From Euborellia annulipes (lineage: Eukaryota > Arthropoda > Insecta > Dermaptera > Anisolabididae), in assembly GCA_023213315.1 (NCBI GenBank), contig JAKCPI010005372.1, positions 100,618-164,617 on the forward strand: a stretch of 64,000 bases of DNA, given 5' to 3'. Made by a program: the position numbers and the translations under genes. Every line of letters begins with the position of its first letter. Position 1 is the first letter of the stretch. Of the stretch, positions 21,942-33,628 are shown piece by piece. A model generated the notes under the pieces. It was not told where the DNA came from. It searched no databases and was given only the letters and a program-made list of their open reading frames with translations.

Positions 21942-22822
21942 AAAAAATCTGGTGTGACTGGTCGCACTGCACACAACTTCTGTGCTTGTCACAGCAGATT
22001 TTTTGGGTCGACATAATTTAGTTTCCGACAGTACGGTACATTTGAATTCAAGATATAAAATTTATAAACATGGGAAAATATTTATATTTTGTTACCATGG
22101 CAACCTATTTCCTATCTTTCCTATGAAGTACAAGAGTAAAGTGTGCTTCAAACAATTTTGAGGGCAAAACGAGAATATACATTTGAAAGAGCATCTAAAA
22201 AATAATTGATTTTTGAATTTTAAACAAAATCATTGGAGCGAATTTTGAGAAAATCGAAAAAAACTGAAAAATTAGTAAAGTACTAGTACTCAAGGGAGTC
22301 CGCAGGATTTTTTGCAGGGGGGGGCATGTCACTTCCAGATAAGTTAAAAAAAAACGTACTTTGATATTAATAATGTTATACATCTTTTAGTATATAAAGC
22401 TTTCTCACCGCGGCAAGGTGGATGTATACTGAGAAAGGTTTTTTTGTATTTTTTTTTCGTTTTATACATTTTTTTGTAACATTTTAATTTTCCAGGGGGG
22501 GGGGGGGCAAGTGCCTGGTTGCCCCCCCCCCCCTGCGGACGCCCATGCTAGTACTCTTTGGCCGATTTTGTTCAAAGCATTGTGTCACGCCCCAGGGGGT
22601 ACGTTACTTAAATATAAAATTTGAATCTCCTAGCGTTCGCTCTTAAGATATCTTGTTCACAGACTGTCAAAACACACAGACAGACCATGTCGCGAAAACC
22701 AATTTTTGGATTCAGGGGACCTCAAAACGTGTATATCCATAAAAATCTCGACATCGAATTTTTGACATGAATCCAATACTTTCTCTCTCTATATATTAAC
22801 ATATATAGAGGTAAGATAAAGT
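21942..22822 (+). repeat. HpR copy split by a hAT MITE
   Basis: The head hairpin starts near 21942 (AATCTGGTGTGACTGGTCGC) and the body has GTTACCATGGCAACC at 22091-22105. The hAT MITE at 22291-22547 splits the conserved AGTACTAGTACT stretch. The body resumes with CTCTTTGGCCGATTTTG and reaches the tail (ACTTTCTCTCTATATATTAA). This is a full-length short form apart from the insert. Confidence 0.85.
22291..22547. mobile_element. hAT MITE, CATGGGCGTCCGCAGG ends
   Basis: Ends CAAGGGAGTCCGCAGG and CCTGCGGACGCCCATG, with a perfect 8-bp duplication CTAGTACT (22283-22290 and 22548-22555). The duplicated bases are part of the conserved HpR sequence, which proves insertion into an existing HpR copy. 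Confidence 0.95.
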
Positions 22823-23375
22823 AAAATAGTATGCATCTCCACCCCTACAGGTTCAAAATAATTAAATATTTCTTATTAGTTTTAATTCATACTGCAATTT
22901 CTTATACTTGTCTAATGTCATAGTAAAAAGAAAAAATAAAATCTATAATTATTTAGTCATTAAAAACTTTTGGTCTTCTTTGACATATTCGACTTTCAAA
23001 AGACGATCGGTAATTCATGATTCAAATATTTGAATTAAGGAGATAATTAGACTTAAAATAGGAAGAAACATCAAAGAACATTTCTTAAGTAAAATATAAG
23101 ATAATGAAACAAATGTTGAGAATTCTAATTAAGTTAAAAAAACGAATAAAAGCTTTTTCATCGAATTAGGGGTATAGGTAAAAAAAAGAGCAGAGAAAAA
23201 TTAAGATGTGATCATCAAACGAAATTAGTATAAAATGGCATTTTGAATGTGTATAGGATGATTAAAAATTTAGTTAATATATTCACCATATAATAAATGG
23301 TCCAGGAGGACCGGGCAAAAACGAATAAAAATAAAACTGAAGAGGATATTTGGAAAAATATTAATAACATAGAAT
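22823..23375. other. AT-rich spacer
   Basis: AT-rich sequence without recognisable genes. Confidence 0.5.
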
Positions 23376-23648
23376 CAGCGGCGTAGCGTAGAGGGCGGAG
23401 GGGGCGAAGCTCAACTGGGGCGCCGTTTTTCGTTCGACCTTTTTTTTTTTTAGTATTCGAGCTGTTTCGGGCTTTTTTTTGTAATTTTTCTCCGGTTTTG
23501 TAATATAAAATGAATTTATTTTGAAATTACAAAAAAAAAGCCGGAGATTTTACCGAAAAAGGGGATGCGCGAGGGGCGCCAAAAGCTTGAATCGCCTTGT
23601 ACCGAGGGGGCGAGGGCCCTCCTTCGCCTCCACGTGGATACGCTACTG
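23376..23648. mobile_element. hAT-like MITE, CAGNGGCGTA ends
   Basis: Left CAGCGGCGTAGCGTAGA and right CCACGTGGATACGCTACTG are inverted hAT-type ends, and the interior is palindromic around 23480-23530. No 8-bp duplication is visible. The right side runs straight into a SINE tail, so one flank has been rearranged. Confidence 0.65.
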
Positions 23649-23727
23649 TGTGTGAATATGTGTGTTAGTGTGAGTGAAAATGAGAAAAAAGTGTGAATTT
23701 TTTTTTTTTTCTAAAAAAAAAAAAAAT
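23649..23727 (+). mobile_element. SINE family 1, tail only
   Basis: GTGTGAGTGAAAATGAGAAA and AAAGTGTGAA match the 3' part of SINE family 1, ending in T and A runs. The head is absent. Confidence 0.55.
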
Positions 23728-23729
23728 TC

Positions 23730-26700
23730 AATATCAAGGACTATACTATTAAAAATAAGAAAAAGATAATTACATTTTCATAAAGATGCACCATAATAAG
23801 TTGGCAAAATTCATTTGAAGAAATCCATTCAGGTGTTGGTTTCTGCTATCGCTCGCTTACTATCTAAACAAAAAAATCTCAAAATGTTAAATAAAAAACT
23901 CATATTCAAAATTAATTCTCTTTTGATGAATTAATTATGAATACAAGTTGACATCCTCGGCTGAAAAATAAAATGGGAAACATTTATTTTTTTTAATAGT
24001 TTATACATAGTTTTTACATAAAAAAATATTATTTTAAATACACAACACAAATTCACACATTTAAGCTTCTTTTGAAGAGGTTGAGGCGTGGAGGCGTCTT
24101 CTTCATAAAGTATTGCCTTTGTTGATATGTACAGTATTCTTGGTCTTCATAGTCTTCGAAGAATGAATGTTCGTACTTCACTCACAATTCTTCCTTTTTA
24201 TTCTTCGCATAAAATGCATAAAAATCAGAAAAGAAAGATCATAAAGATCTTAAAAAAAGCTTTAGAAGTGCAAAAATTGCATATTCATTAAGTGTGACCA
24301 CTCTCCCAAATTCAAATATCATTGTTGTTTAAGTGAAGCTAAGCTAAAGGGACCTATATTTAAATATTATTGCGCCCGGGGAGAGTGATCCCCCTCACCT
24401 CTATCATTCCCTAATATAATAAAAATCGAAAGACATGCATTTAATTTTGGCCGAAGAGAACTTTCATAGGCCTAAGGCCTAATTAATTTTGTCCGAATAG
24501 AAGAAACTTGTTGTATTTTCATTGGACTTATCATCTTAACACAAGGATCCGAACTGAACTGAGTACTGATGATGAAATACCTGCCTAAATCTATTAATCA
24601 TTTATCGAAAGGTTGTTATTACTCTCCACAAGAGAATCTTTATATTCACTTGCTGTTCGAAATCAATGTGATCAGAATCAAGAATCCAATGAAACATGAC
24701 AAGTTTCGGTTTTTGAGTTATATCAAAAATAAAAAAAAAAAATAAAAAACAAGAACTCGTCTCTTCCTTCCAAACTCTAGACTGCCTAACGTCTAACGGG
24801 GGTAAACAGTGAGTTTTGATTGCATGCTGATTTTCTAGCGAACGGAAATCCGAGAGAGCTCAAGTTTACAAAAAATATTTACAAAAAAATAATGTCCCTT
24901 AATTCTAACAACAATTGAAATAAATAAAGCAGAATAAAAAAATACAGTAAATCCATTGACATTTTAAAGTTTCAATAAATAGAGAAAAAATAAAATTTGG
25001 TTTGTATGATGAGAAAAATCTTTTGTATTTGTTCTTAAATAGAAATTCTTAAAATATTTTTGTGAATTCGACTCAACCTTAAACCAAGGATTAAGGGGTG
25101 AGGTAAATAAATAAAAATTTTTAAAAAATTTCAAAATATATCAAATAAATGCTGATAATAAATTGAATAAGTTGCTTATTAAAATTTTATAACTTTTGTG
25201 AGTTTTCTTTTATCTAATAAAGTTCCAAATAATTTAGAAGGACTTGTCGGGACTTCTTTTAATGATTCACACTCAGGTCACTATATAAAGAATTGCAAAT
25301 TAACTTGTATATGGCATTTGAATGTGAACTGCTGATGAAGAAGTGCCTAAAATACTTCAAAAAAATTATGAAACAATTATTAAATAAATTTTATACTAAG
25401 AAAAATTATAAAATTTTAATTAGCAGTCACTTAAGTCAAGGACTGACTGTATATATAATTCAAATAAACCATTTAAGCACTTAAAATGTAAAAAATATGA
25501 TAACTATAAATTTAATTTTTATTTTGCTTTTTACAATTTTTACTTATATATAACTATTGCTTGCGGAAGAAGAGTAAAGAGACAATGGAGTTATTATATA
25601 TAAATCAAATTCTTAATTAATTATAAAATTGAACATTTTACATTTACAAGATAGCTACTTTCGAAGAAATTTTTCAAACAAAATAAAAAATATTAATTTT
25701 ATTAAATTTAAATAAAATAAAATTAAATTATTTTTTGTACTGAATCTCTAAATTTGTAATCTTTTAAGCATTTGAAACTCCCATTTTTTTTTAGACTTCT
25801 TGGCTTTACTCGTTTTTCGCAAGCAATAATAAAAATAATAAAAATAAGCGGATCTGAGGGGATTTAGGAGTTGAAAAAAAAACCTTCGAAATTAAAAATT
25901 GACAAAAACAAATTTTAACAAGTCTAAAAACAAATTTTGAAAATTAAACATTTAAATTTATAGAAACCGTCCCCTTCATCATCGATGACATGATCTGCTT
26001 ATTAAAAATAAAGAGGAGACTCAGATTGGTAAAAATATTTGCAGCCAATTAATAAAATTTTGTAGCAAAATTGTTTAGTTTTGGTTTTTGTGTTTATATT
26101 GATATTATAAGCTTTATTATGTGTATGTGTAGTTTAAAAATGGCTGCTTCAATTAATTAATTTGTTTAACTTTTTTGATGAAATTTCTTTAATTTGAATA
26201 TTTGATTCAAAATATAATTTTTAGTTTGTAAATAAAGAATTAAAAAATCTAAATGGGCCTTATGTCCATTCCTACTCCTATAGAGAGGGCATGTAAATAC
26301 CTTGTTTCATTTCCATCCTCCATTTCCATCGAATCGCTCGAAGAATACACTGAAAGAGAAGCCCTGAAGCTAAAAACCCACCCTTTCTTCATTACCTATT
26401 AGCTAAATGTTTGCCAGAATGGCAGAACACACCTTATAACTTGACGACTTGGTGATCTCGCAGAAAGGCAGCAAGGCAGCAAGGAAACCTAACCTAAAGA
26501 GGAAGAGAGTTTGGGGCCTAAAATACCTATGTGTGTGTGAGTGTTTGAGAGGAAGGGTAGGGAGGTAGAGGATTGAGAGAGTTATTTTCATCTTTAAACT
26601 TCATTTGAACTGAAAATTGAATTTTATAATCAATTTTTATAAAATTTTCAAATATCTATAATTTTGTTTTTTTATATATAAATTGATTTTTTTTTCTTTA

Positions 26701-27782
26701 TTTATTACAATTTTTATTTTATTTATATATAAAAAAAATCACACGGTATAAGAATGATTCGGAAAAAAATAGAAATCTACATAATTTATTTAGAGAAATT
26801 AGTAGTTTTAGGTAAATGATGAAATTCTAATTAAAAATAAATGAACTTTAATAAAAGAATATAGTAAAAAAATGAAAATAACCAAGTTGCAAATCAGGGT
26901 TCTCAACCACCGCGCATTGCAATTGCACCACGAGATGTTCTTTTTTATATAAAAATTAAATTTATTTTTATTATTTATTTATTTTATTTTTTTTTTTTTT
27001 TTGTAATTTAAATATAAATTACAACATCACGATGGACAAGTGCAAATATGAAAAAATTAAAGATATTCCCGTTCAGAAGAAAAATGAAAATTTCTTAATT
27101 ATTTTTATTATTAAAGTAATAGAATCATAATTTGTCTTTGAAAATGTTAATCGTTTTTCGTTTATCCGTTTTATGAATACAAAAATGAATAAATAACGGT
27201 TTATAATTGAAAATAAGTTGGGAACCACATGACTTACATAATATATGTGTGTGAGTGTGTGTGTATATGTGCGAATTCTCAACTATTGATCAAAATCTAA
27301 AAAAAATTTTATTTTTAAATATTAAACTTTTTAAGTTTATCTTTGATTGTAAATTATTATTGTTGTAAAAAGAATTTAAGTTTTTTTTTTGTCATCTTAC
27401 ATTACAGATACACTTGAGTTGAAGAACTAAAATTGTCATCAGTCAACTTAAGTTTGGTGATTTTTTTGGAAAAATTTAGTAAGAGAACATAGTTTCAAGT
27501 TAATCTAATTTAAAGAACATAATATTGTAATGATATATTGTTCCTTTATTAGAAATTTGAAAAAAATATCACCAACTATATGGTTTATAATATTTTTTCA
27601 AATTTTTAAGATTGGCCTAAATATCATATCGATATTAATTTTGACATCAAACTAGCGCTGTTATTAACAATTTCTAAAAGAATATCACTTGACTCTTTTT
27701 GACTGTAAAAATTTAAGAAGAGCTCAACTCTAGTTAAACTGTAAAAAATCTGAGTCTCCTTTAATATAATCGCTGGGCTTAC
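23730..27782. other. TE-poor AT-rich region
   Basis: The longest stretch without HpR copies. Segment 24295-24410 has a short inverted pair (CCACTCTCCC/GGGGAGAGTG). Segment 26260-26600 is GC-neutral, with a (TG)n and an AACCTAACCTAA stretch. No gene could be supported. Confidence 0.4.
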
Positions 27783-27935
27783 TTCAAGTTCCTTGAGAAG
27801 AGAAGCTCAGTAGAAAGACTAGAAGAGAAGATCAGTTGCTACTCGAGAAGAATTGTTGCAGCAGAAGCGAGGCTCACTTGTTACTCCAGAAGAGAGGGCA
27901 GAAGTCAAATCAATCTCATGAAAGTAGACCGGGAA
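27783..27935 (-). other. Candidate exon, minus strand
   Basis: GC-richer than its surroundings. On the minus strand it follows a strong pyrimidine tract and acceptor (TTTTCTTTTCTTTCAG) and ends at a donor-like GAA|GTAAGC. One frame is open for 38 codons before a stop, so if it is an exon it is either the coding end or untranslated. No homology recognised. Confidence 0.35.
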
Positions 27936-27939
27936 CTGA

Positions 27940-28188
27940 AAGAAAAGAAAACGACAGTAATTAATAAAATGTAATACATTTTTGGATAGTTTCGCTAAAA
28001 AACTATTTCAGCTTATATAAAAAAAAAAAAAAAAAAGCAATGCTTTCTATAATAAAAATATAATATAGGCAATAGAAAGTCAAATTTGTTTTATTGAAAA
28101 TTAATTTAAGAAAAAAAATTACCAGCTGACTCGAAGAGTAATGTCCTTCATCATTCGTGTATAAAGTAATAATAACCCCTCCAACTTT
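27940..28188. other. AT-rich spacer
   Basis: AT-rich with an A run at about 28020-28037. Nothing else seen. Confidence 0.5.
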
Positions 28189-28287
28189 TTATATAAGTCT
28201 CGTTCTGTATGATGATGCCTGTTTAGGTAAAATACAGCATCTGGAGATTGAGTCCGAGAAATATTGTCTCATAAGTTCAAGGACTAT
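28189..28287 (-). other. Candidate terminal exon, minus strand
   Basis: The minus strand has an acceptor TTTTTTTTTCAG|ATAGTCC followed by a frame open for 32 codons to a TAA, with ordinary amino-acid composition. There is no donor, so it would be a last coding exon. Very short and unconfirmed. Confidence 0.25.
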
Positions 28288-28698
28288 CTGAAAAAAAAAA
28301 TTTAATTCCTTTTATTAAAAGTTTGAAAACATTCTAGAATCAGAAGCAAATTAGTATGTGTCCCCCCCCCCCCCAGTGGACCAAAAAATACTATAATTCT
28401 CTTTATGTATTTTATTTTTAGATAAAAAATTACAAATTCCTCAAGATTTAAAAAACTCCTCTCCTGAGGGCTTGTACCTGATAATATAACACCCAATGAA
28501 TTCATTTATCATAATATTTTTGTTCCCTCCCCAAAGTTTGATTATGCAGCTAGTTATTATAGAAATGTTAAAGTAGGTCTATTAAGAACAATTAAAATTT
28601 TTTTTGAATTAACGCCCGATTACTCATTGTATATATTTTATAGCAAATGGTTTTTATATTCAAGTAATTTTTATTATGTATTTTGTAAATATTGTACC
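28288..28698. other. AT-rich spacer
   Basis: Contains a C run (about 28361-28374) followed by CAGTGGACC, perhaps a hAT-end remnant. Otherwise featureless. Confidence 0.45.
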
Positions 28699-28906
28699 AT
28701 CTATTGCAATAGTATTGAGAATAAAGCCCGGCAGTTAGTCAGCCCAAATGGTACACGTTCACTAATATATTAAAAAGATAAATTTTTATGGTAATAAAGG
28801 CCGATCGCCCTATTGTCTGCTTTGAAAAAGATATTTCTTAGACAGACCAGCTGCCATTTTGGCTGCCTAACTTCTGGGCTTTATTCTCAATACTATTGCA
28901 ATAGAT
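28699..28906. mobile_element. MITE, ATCTATTGCAATAG ends
   Basis: Arms of about 52 bp: ATCTATTGCAATAGTATTGA on the left is mirrored at the right end, as are AATAAAGCCC and CAGCC-AAATGG. The interior is AT-rich. It lies 2 bp from the next MITE. Confidence 0.75.
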
Positions 28907-28908
28907 AT

Positions 28909-29187
28909 ATCTCAGCCAAAAACATAAGAGTTGCAAAAAAGGGAGTCTCGCATTATTTTTGCCCAGAGTCGAGGTGAAATAAAAAAATGCGCCTCGCTTT
29001 TCTGAGTTATATAAAAGCAAGGATATATGAAACAAATAAAATTCTGTAGGGGTTTTATTTAAGTGAAAATATTTCCTCGCTTTTATATAAATCAGAAAAG
29101 CGAGGCGCATTTTTTTGATTTCACCTCGATTCTGGGCAAAAATAATGCGAGGCGCTCCATTGCATCTCTGATGTTTTTAGCTGAGAT
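28909..29187. mobile_element. Long-palindrome MITE, ATCTCAGC ends
   Basis: Arms of about 115 bp are nearly perfect reverse complements. Blocks AAAGCGAGGCGCATTTTTTT and ATTATTTTTGCCCAGA pair across the centre. A transcript would form a long double-stranded hairpin. No coding capacity. Confidence 0.8.
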
Positions 29188-29230
29188 TTGACTTCTTTTT
29201 GTGAAATATTACATTTAAATATTATTTAGT

Positions 29231-29316
29231 TGCCGAAAAGATTGTGTGTATGTGTGTGTGTGACTGTAAGTGTGAACGGGAAAAGAGTGTGTTAAAAAAA
29301 AAAAAAAAAAAAAAAA
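29231..29316 (+). mobile_element. SINE family 1, truncated
   Basis: GTTGCCGAAAAGATTGTGTG and GTGTGAACGGGAAAAGAGTG, then a long A tail at about 29295-29316, match the 3' half of SINE family 1. It abuts an HpR fragment. Confidence 0.65.
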
Positions 29317-29317
29317 A

Positions 29318-29415
29318 ATGGTAAAATATTTATATTTTGTTACCATAGTAACCATTTCTCCTATCTTAATCGAAAAAACTGAAAAAGTACATCAGTAAAG
29401 TACTCTTTATAACTA
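29318..29415 (+). repeat. HpR body fragment
   Basis: About 100 bp from the HpR middle: TATTTTGTTACCATAGTAAC (X-box-like), then a deletion to CTGAAAAAGTACATCAGTAA. Head and tail are missing. Confidence 0.65.
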
Positions 29416-29616
29416 TTCACTTTAACAAAAATAAACGGGAGAAGAGGGTGAGTTCCGGCATCTAGACATGTATTGAATCTGATAATAATATTTAAATGCT
29501 TAGGACAGACTCGATTTTTTTCAATTTTAACTCTTAAATTAATTAATTATCTATATCATAAGCAATTATATAGATTGGAAGCGGAATATACCATATAATG
29601 AGTGAATGATAATTAC

Positions 29617-29789
29617 CTAGTGGTGATGTTTTCGAGAGAGTTTTAACGAAGAGAGAGAGAGAAAATTCGGTGTTTGTGCTGCAGCGTCGCCTGCTTGCCT
29701 ATCTACTGACTGCAGGCGGCTGCCTCAGGCGGCGACGGTCGCCGCGCTGGCTGGAGTGGGGGAAGCCAGCGAGCACCGCCAACAATGCT
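29617..29789 (-). other. Candidate exon in a GC-rich islet
   Basis: A markedly GC-rich block in AT-rich DNA. On the minus strand it starts after ATTGACAG and ends at CACTAG|GTAATTATC, a good donor. No frame is open throughout, so an untranslated exon is possible. It shares CGTCGCCGCCT and the donor sequence GTAATTAT with the candidate exon at 34420-34613. Confidence 0.35.
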
Positions 29790-29880
29790 CTGTCAATAAT
29801 ACAAGAAATAAAATTAAATTAGACGAATTTCATTGTTAATGACTTTTTTGCGAATTATTGCTTTTAAAAAGACATTAAAA

Positions 29881-30141
29881 AAGTTAGCCCTCGGGCTTGG
29901 CGTGTCTGGCTTGTATACCAAGGGTCGAGGATTCGGATCCCAGGCAGTCCGATGATTTTATTTAAGCCATTTGGATACCAAATGTTAAATAAGAATGCCT
30001 GGACCGCAATATATATATTCTCATAATAACGGTTATCGTTTAAAGTCTTATATGGCCTGAGTTTCAGAAAAGACTGTGTGCATGTGTGGGTGAATGTGAG
30101 TGTGAATGGGAAAAAAGTGTGAGTGTTTTTAACAAAAAAAA
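29881..30141 (+). mobile_element. tRNA-derived SINE (family 1)
   Basis: The head has TTGGCGTGTCTGGC (A-box) and GAGGATTCGGATCCC (B-box region), then the shared body (CAGTCCGATGATTTTATTTA), the CA/TG-rich part and an A tail. Flanks AAAAAGACATT and AAAAAGTCATT suggest an 11-bp target duplication with one change. Opposite orientation to the copy at 731-1004. Confidence 0.8.
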
Positions 30142-30308
30142 AGTCATTCACGACCCATTATTTTAATGTTAAATTTTTGTTTTCCTCTACCAAAGAAAAA
30201 AAAAATGAAATATGTATTAAAAAAATAAATAGTCTAATTATGTAATGAAATTGAAAAATTCCATTTCTATTCTATTCTATTATTATTATTAGGTACCGCA
30301 TCTATATT

Positions 30309-31672
30309 TGAACCCTGTTATTCAATGGTGTGTAAAGCCAAAAAATTCAAAATTGAGTTAAGCATGGAATATTGTTTCAAATGCTTTAATTAATAGATTG
30401 TTGATGAAATATGTCCTAAAGAAAATTTATTTTTAATGTAAAAGCATAAAATTATTTTTACAATATTTCAATGCAGGATTTACATTTCTCAATAATGATT
30501 TATGTACTTAACATGTTGTTTCGTAATACTTAATTTGAAAAGAACAATTTTTCATTTATGCGTCAAGTGAAGACATCGTAAACAACTATACGCTTGAGAT
30601 ATATTGTTGCGTTTATGCCCTAAGTATTTTCAATTATGAACACCGGCATCGCTATTGTTTAGAGGTATTTAATATAAACTCAAGAAAATATTAATTTTAT
30701 TTATTTCAAATTTATATATTCAATACACTATTACTATATTCCATTTGTTGAAAGTTAATACAAGTATTTCATAACCTACAAAAATTATCAATAGTTATAT
30801 TATAATTCATTTTTTACTTGTTTTAGGCTAATTCTATAATGTTTTCTCTCTTTTTCTAAGAACTTTGTTATATATATATATAATTTTCCAATTAACAATA
30901 AATTAATATCGTTTAATTGAGTTTTAACCAGTGCGATTTTAACAACAATAAAAAGGTATTTACCAAATAATATTCTATATATTTTTTTCCCTTAAATAAA
31001 CAAAAATCTTTTTTTTTTGAAAAATGAGAAAATTTTCTCTGAATTCGTAGACGTCAAAATTTAATTTTTTGATATTATTCCTGATAATGAAAATGAAGAT
31101 GAGGATGAGGATCAGTGCGATTTCGAAAAGACAACAAAATAAATAAAATAAATAATATCAGGTTAGGTTAGGTTGAAGTGGCCGTAATATTAAGTCTATT
31201 TAATGTATTATAACTTTGATTTACTGTTTCCAAGCTATTTATTCAGAAATTAATTGATGAGAAAATTTTGATATCACTTTGTATTTAATTTTAAGAATAT
31301 TAATACTATTTAAAATTGATGAATGATGATTTTCAAGATAAAAAGTTTCTATGCTTCTAGTATTAAATATAAAGAGACTTTGAAGCATTTTTGCAAATAT
31401 AATTGGACTTAGAGAATGTGTTCAATGGCATGGGTCAAGGGACTTTGAAGCATTATTTACAAATATAAATCGCACATAGAGCAATTTGTAAAATTAAATT
31501 TTTATATTTTATTTTTTTCTCTAAATTAGTCATATTTTTAGAGATATTTTATGAATATCTGCCAAATTACAGTATTTACTTGCACAATTGACAAAAAAAA
31601 TGTTTATCTATAAAACAATTTAAATCAGAAAAACTTTAATGTTGACTGGTCGCAAAACTCGATATTTGGTCT
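30309..31672. mobile_element. MITE of the 10331 family, split
   Basis: The left end at 30309-30445 (AACCCTGTTATTCAATGGTG, then GGAATATTGTTTCAAATGCT) and right part at about 31575-31672 (TTGCACAATTGACAAAAAAA, then AAAACTCGATA) match successive parts of the 258-bp MITE at 10331. About 1.1 kb now separates them, and the right terminus is lost where an HpR copy begins. Confidence 0.6.
30446..31574. other. AT-rich insert of unknown nature
   Basis: AT-rich sequence between the two MITE halves. It has an imperfect direct repeat (GGGACTTTGAAGCATT-like at about 31375 and 31438) and AGGTTAGGTTAGGTTG at about 31159. No ends or coding sequence identified. Confidence 0.45.
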
Positions 31673-31684
31673 CTTGTCTAAATA

Positions 31685-32085
31685 ATTAAAAGTTGTGTTA
31701 TGTGCTTGTCACCCCAGATTTTTTGTGCCGAGATATGATTAGTTTTCGCCGATATATTAGAATCCAAAATATAGAAAAACAGAAAAATATTTTTTATATT
31801 TTGTTACCATGGCAACCATTTCTCTTATCATTCCTATGAAGAACAAGAGTAAAGTGGTCTTCACAAGATTTCAACGGCAAAATAAGAATATACATTTTAA
31901 AGAGCATCTAAAAAATAGTTGATTTATGAATTTTTAAAAAAATCGTTGAAGCGAATTTTGATAAAATCGAAAAAAACTAAAAAAGTAGATCAGTAAAGTA
32001 CTAGTACTTTTTGGCCGATTTTGTTCAAAAACTAATTCACACGAGTTCGGAGGGTTGCTAACTCTAATCTAATTCAAAATTCACT
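31685..32085 (+). repeat. HpR copy, half-headed, tail missing
   Basis: Only the right arm of the head hairpin is present (GTTGTGTTATGTGCTTGTCA, then CCAGATTTTTTGTGCC). The body follows, with GTTACCATGGCAACC and the GTACTAGTACTTTTTGGCCG block, and stops near 32085. Confidence 0.75.
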
Positions 32086-32117
32086 TCTGTAGCATCAATT
32101 AAATTTTTACTTTCTCT

Positions 32118-32232
32118 TACCCTATATATGAAATATATAGAGAGAGAAAGTATTGCGATTATGTCAAAAATTCGATGTCAAGATTTTGATGGATATACAT
32201 GTTTTGAGGTCCCCTGAGTCCAAAAAAGTGGA
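32118..32232 (-). repeat. HpR tail fragment
   Basis: Minus-strand tail hairpin (TTTACTTTCTCTTACCCTAT, then AGAGAGAAAGTATTGCG), followed by ATTCGATGTCAAGATTTTGA and GAGGTCCCCTGAGTCC. The copy is cut at 32232. Confidence 0.8.
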
Positions 32233-32331
32233 TAGGGGAGACCGGAGCAGGTTGGCCCAGTCGCGATATTTCGCAGAATAATTGGACGATTGTGTTACGG
32301 ATCAGAATGAAGGTTAATAGCACTGCCACCC

Positions 32332-32456
32332 ATAAAATATACGACATTTCATCATTTTATTGTTAAAAGAAATAGAATCTAAGGTAAAATAACAAATATA
32401 TCTAATTCTAGAATACTTCTTTTAGCAATAAAATGATTAAATGTCGTATATTTTAC
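32332..32456. repeat. Inverted repeat, ~48-bp arms
   Basis: TAAAATATACGACATTTCAT and TCATTTTATTGTTAAAAGAA are mirrored at 32408-32456. The centre is about 30 bp. Possibly a short MITE; no duplication recognised. Confidence 0.65.
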
Positions 32457-32629
32457 TATAAAAATAAAACTGAAATGGGTTTTTGCACTACAAAAAAAGC
32501 CAGGGCTAACAAACTCCAACCAAGTGAAGCACACGGCCCTAAAAAGGACTGAGTCAGATCTCTAGCCAATGGATACTTTTGGCTGATACAGATAGTAGGT
32601 CTATACTTAAAAAAATTTCTTCTACTCAC

Positions 32630-32723
32630 CAAAATAATCTCTGGCTGATGGATCTCGAAGCTTCACTTTTGAAGAGGCACAAATGAAGAAAAAGAATTTG
32701 ACTTCAAAAGGCCGGAGAGATAT
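32630..32723 (-). other. Candidate coding exon, minus strand
   Basis: Flanked on the minus strand by TTATTTATTTTTCAG and by the perfect donor TTTTG|GTGAGTAG. One frame is open across all 94 nt (31 codons), with composition unlike the surrounding repeats; residues run S-L-R-P-F-E-V-K and end D-P-S-A-R-D-Y-F. No family recognised. Best of the five exon candidates in this region. Confidence 0.45.
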
Positions 32724-32729
32724 CTGAAA

Positions 32730-33628
32730 AATAAATAAATAATTATTTTAAAGCATTTGGAAAATATTGTAATTTATCATATGATATTTCTTCTTTCCAA
32801 AAATAATAATTTTTAAATAGGGATTATTATTTAAGCTCGGCTCAAAGCAAAATTTTATTCTGATGATTATGTAAATTTTTACTATAGCAATAATGAATAA
32901 AAATAAGAGAATTAAAAAATATGTGTTTTTAGAATAACTCATTTATACATAGAAAAGAATGCAAAACAGGAGAGAATTCAAACAAGTTTTCACTTGTTAA
33001 AAAGAAAAAACTTACAGGGAAAATTTGTTTTTCCAATATCACTAAGATATAAAGCAACTCAAATGTATTTAATTGAAAAATTTAGACATAATTGCTTTAT
33101 ATCATAATGACGATGGGAGTATGAATTCGAAATAATGTCAATGCTATTTAAAACAAAACATTTGCTCTGGCGATCTCTTTAATATGTTTTCACATACGTA
33201 TTAGTATGATAAGAAAAAACAATTAAAAGATAATAATTAATTAAAAATCCTGATACAACATATAGGTATGAAGATGGCAAGAGAAGAAACCGAAACTTTG
33301 TATGGATTAAATCTAATAGTCTGCAGTTTCAGTCACTCCAAAAGTTTTCTATGGATATATCATTAGAAATGTTGATTTCTCAAAGGAGTAATGAAAAACC
33401 TTTAAGATCTGTTGAATCGACAGTGATATTACGTGAAGAAAGTTCAGATTAAGTGACCGAAATGTTGTATTTTTAATAGTATAAAATACAACAAGTTGTT
33501 AATTGAAGTTTTGTGTTAATTCTAGAGTAATGATCAGAAGAAGGAGAAGTGAGTACGCATTATTCTAAAATTTTAGACTCATGAAATTTTATATTATTTA
33601 TATTTTATAATTCAAATATGTTCTTATT
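32730..33628. other. AT-rich spacer with one open plus-strand stretch
   Basis: On the plus strand, about 33240-33452 is open for ~65 codons without an early Met and follows a weak acceptor (CATATAG). This could be an exon or chance. The rest is AT-rich. Confidence 0.35.

Noticed and set aside
25325..25370. CTGATGA with a GAAGT/ACTTC stem as a hammerhead
   Set aside because: The GAAA is replaced by AAAA and no stem I partner follows; a similar poor match is at about 24570.
31155..31175. AGGTTAGGTTAGGTTG as a telomere repeat
   Set aside because: Only about three units of the arthropod TTAGG-type motif, with nothing around it to indicate a telomere or a fusion point.
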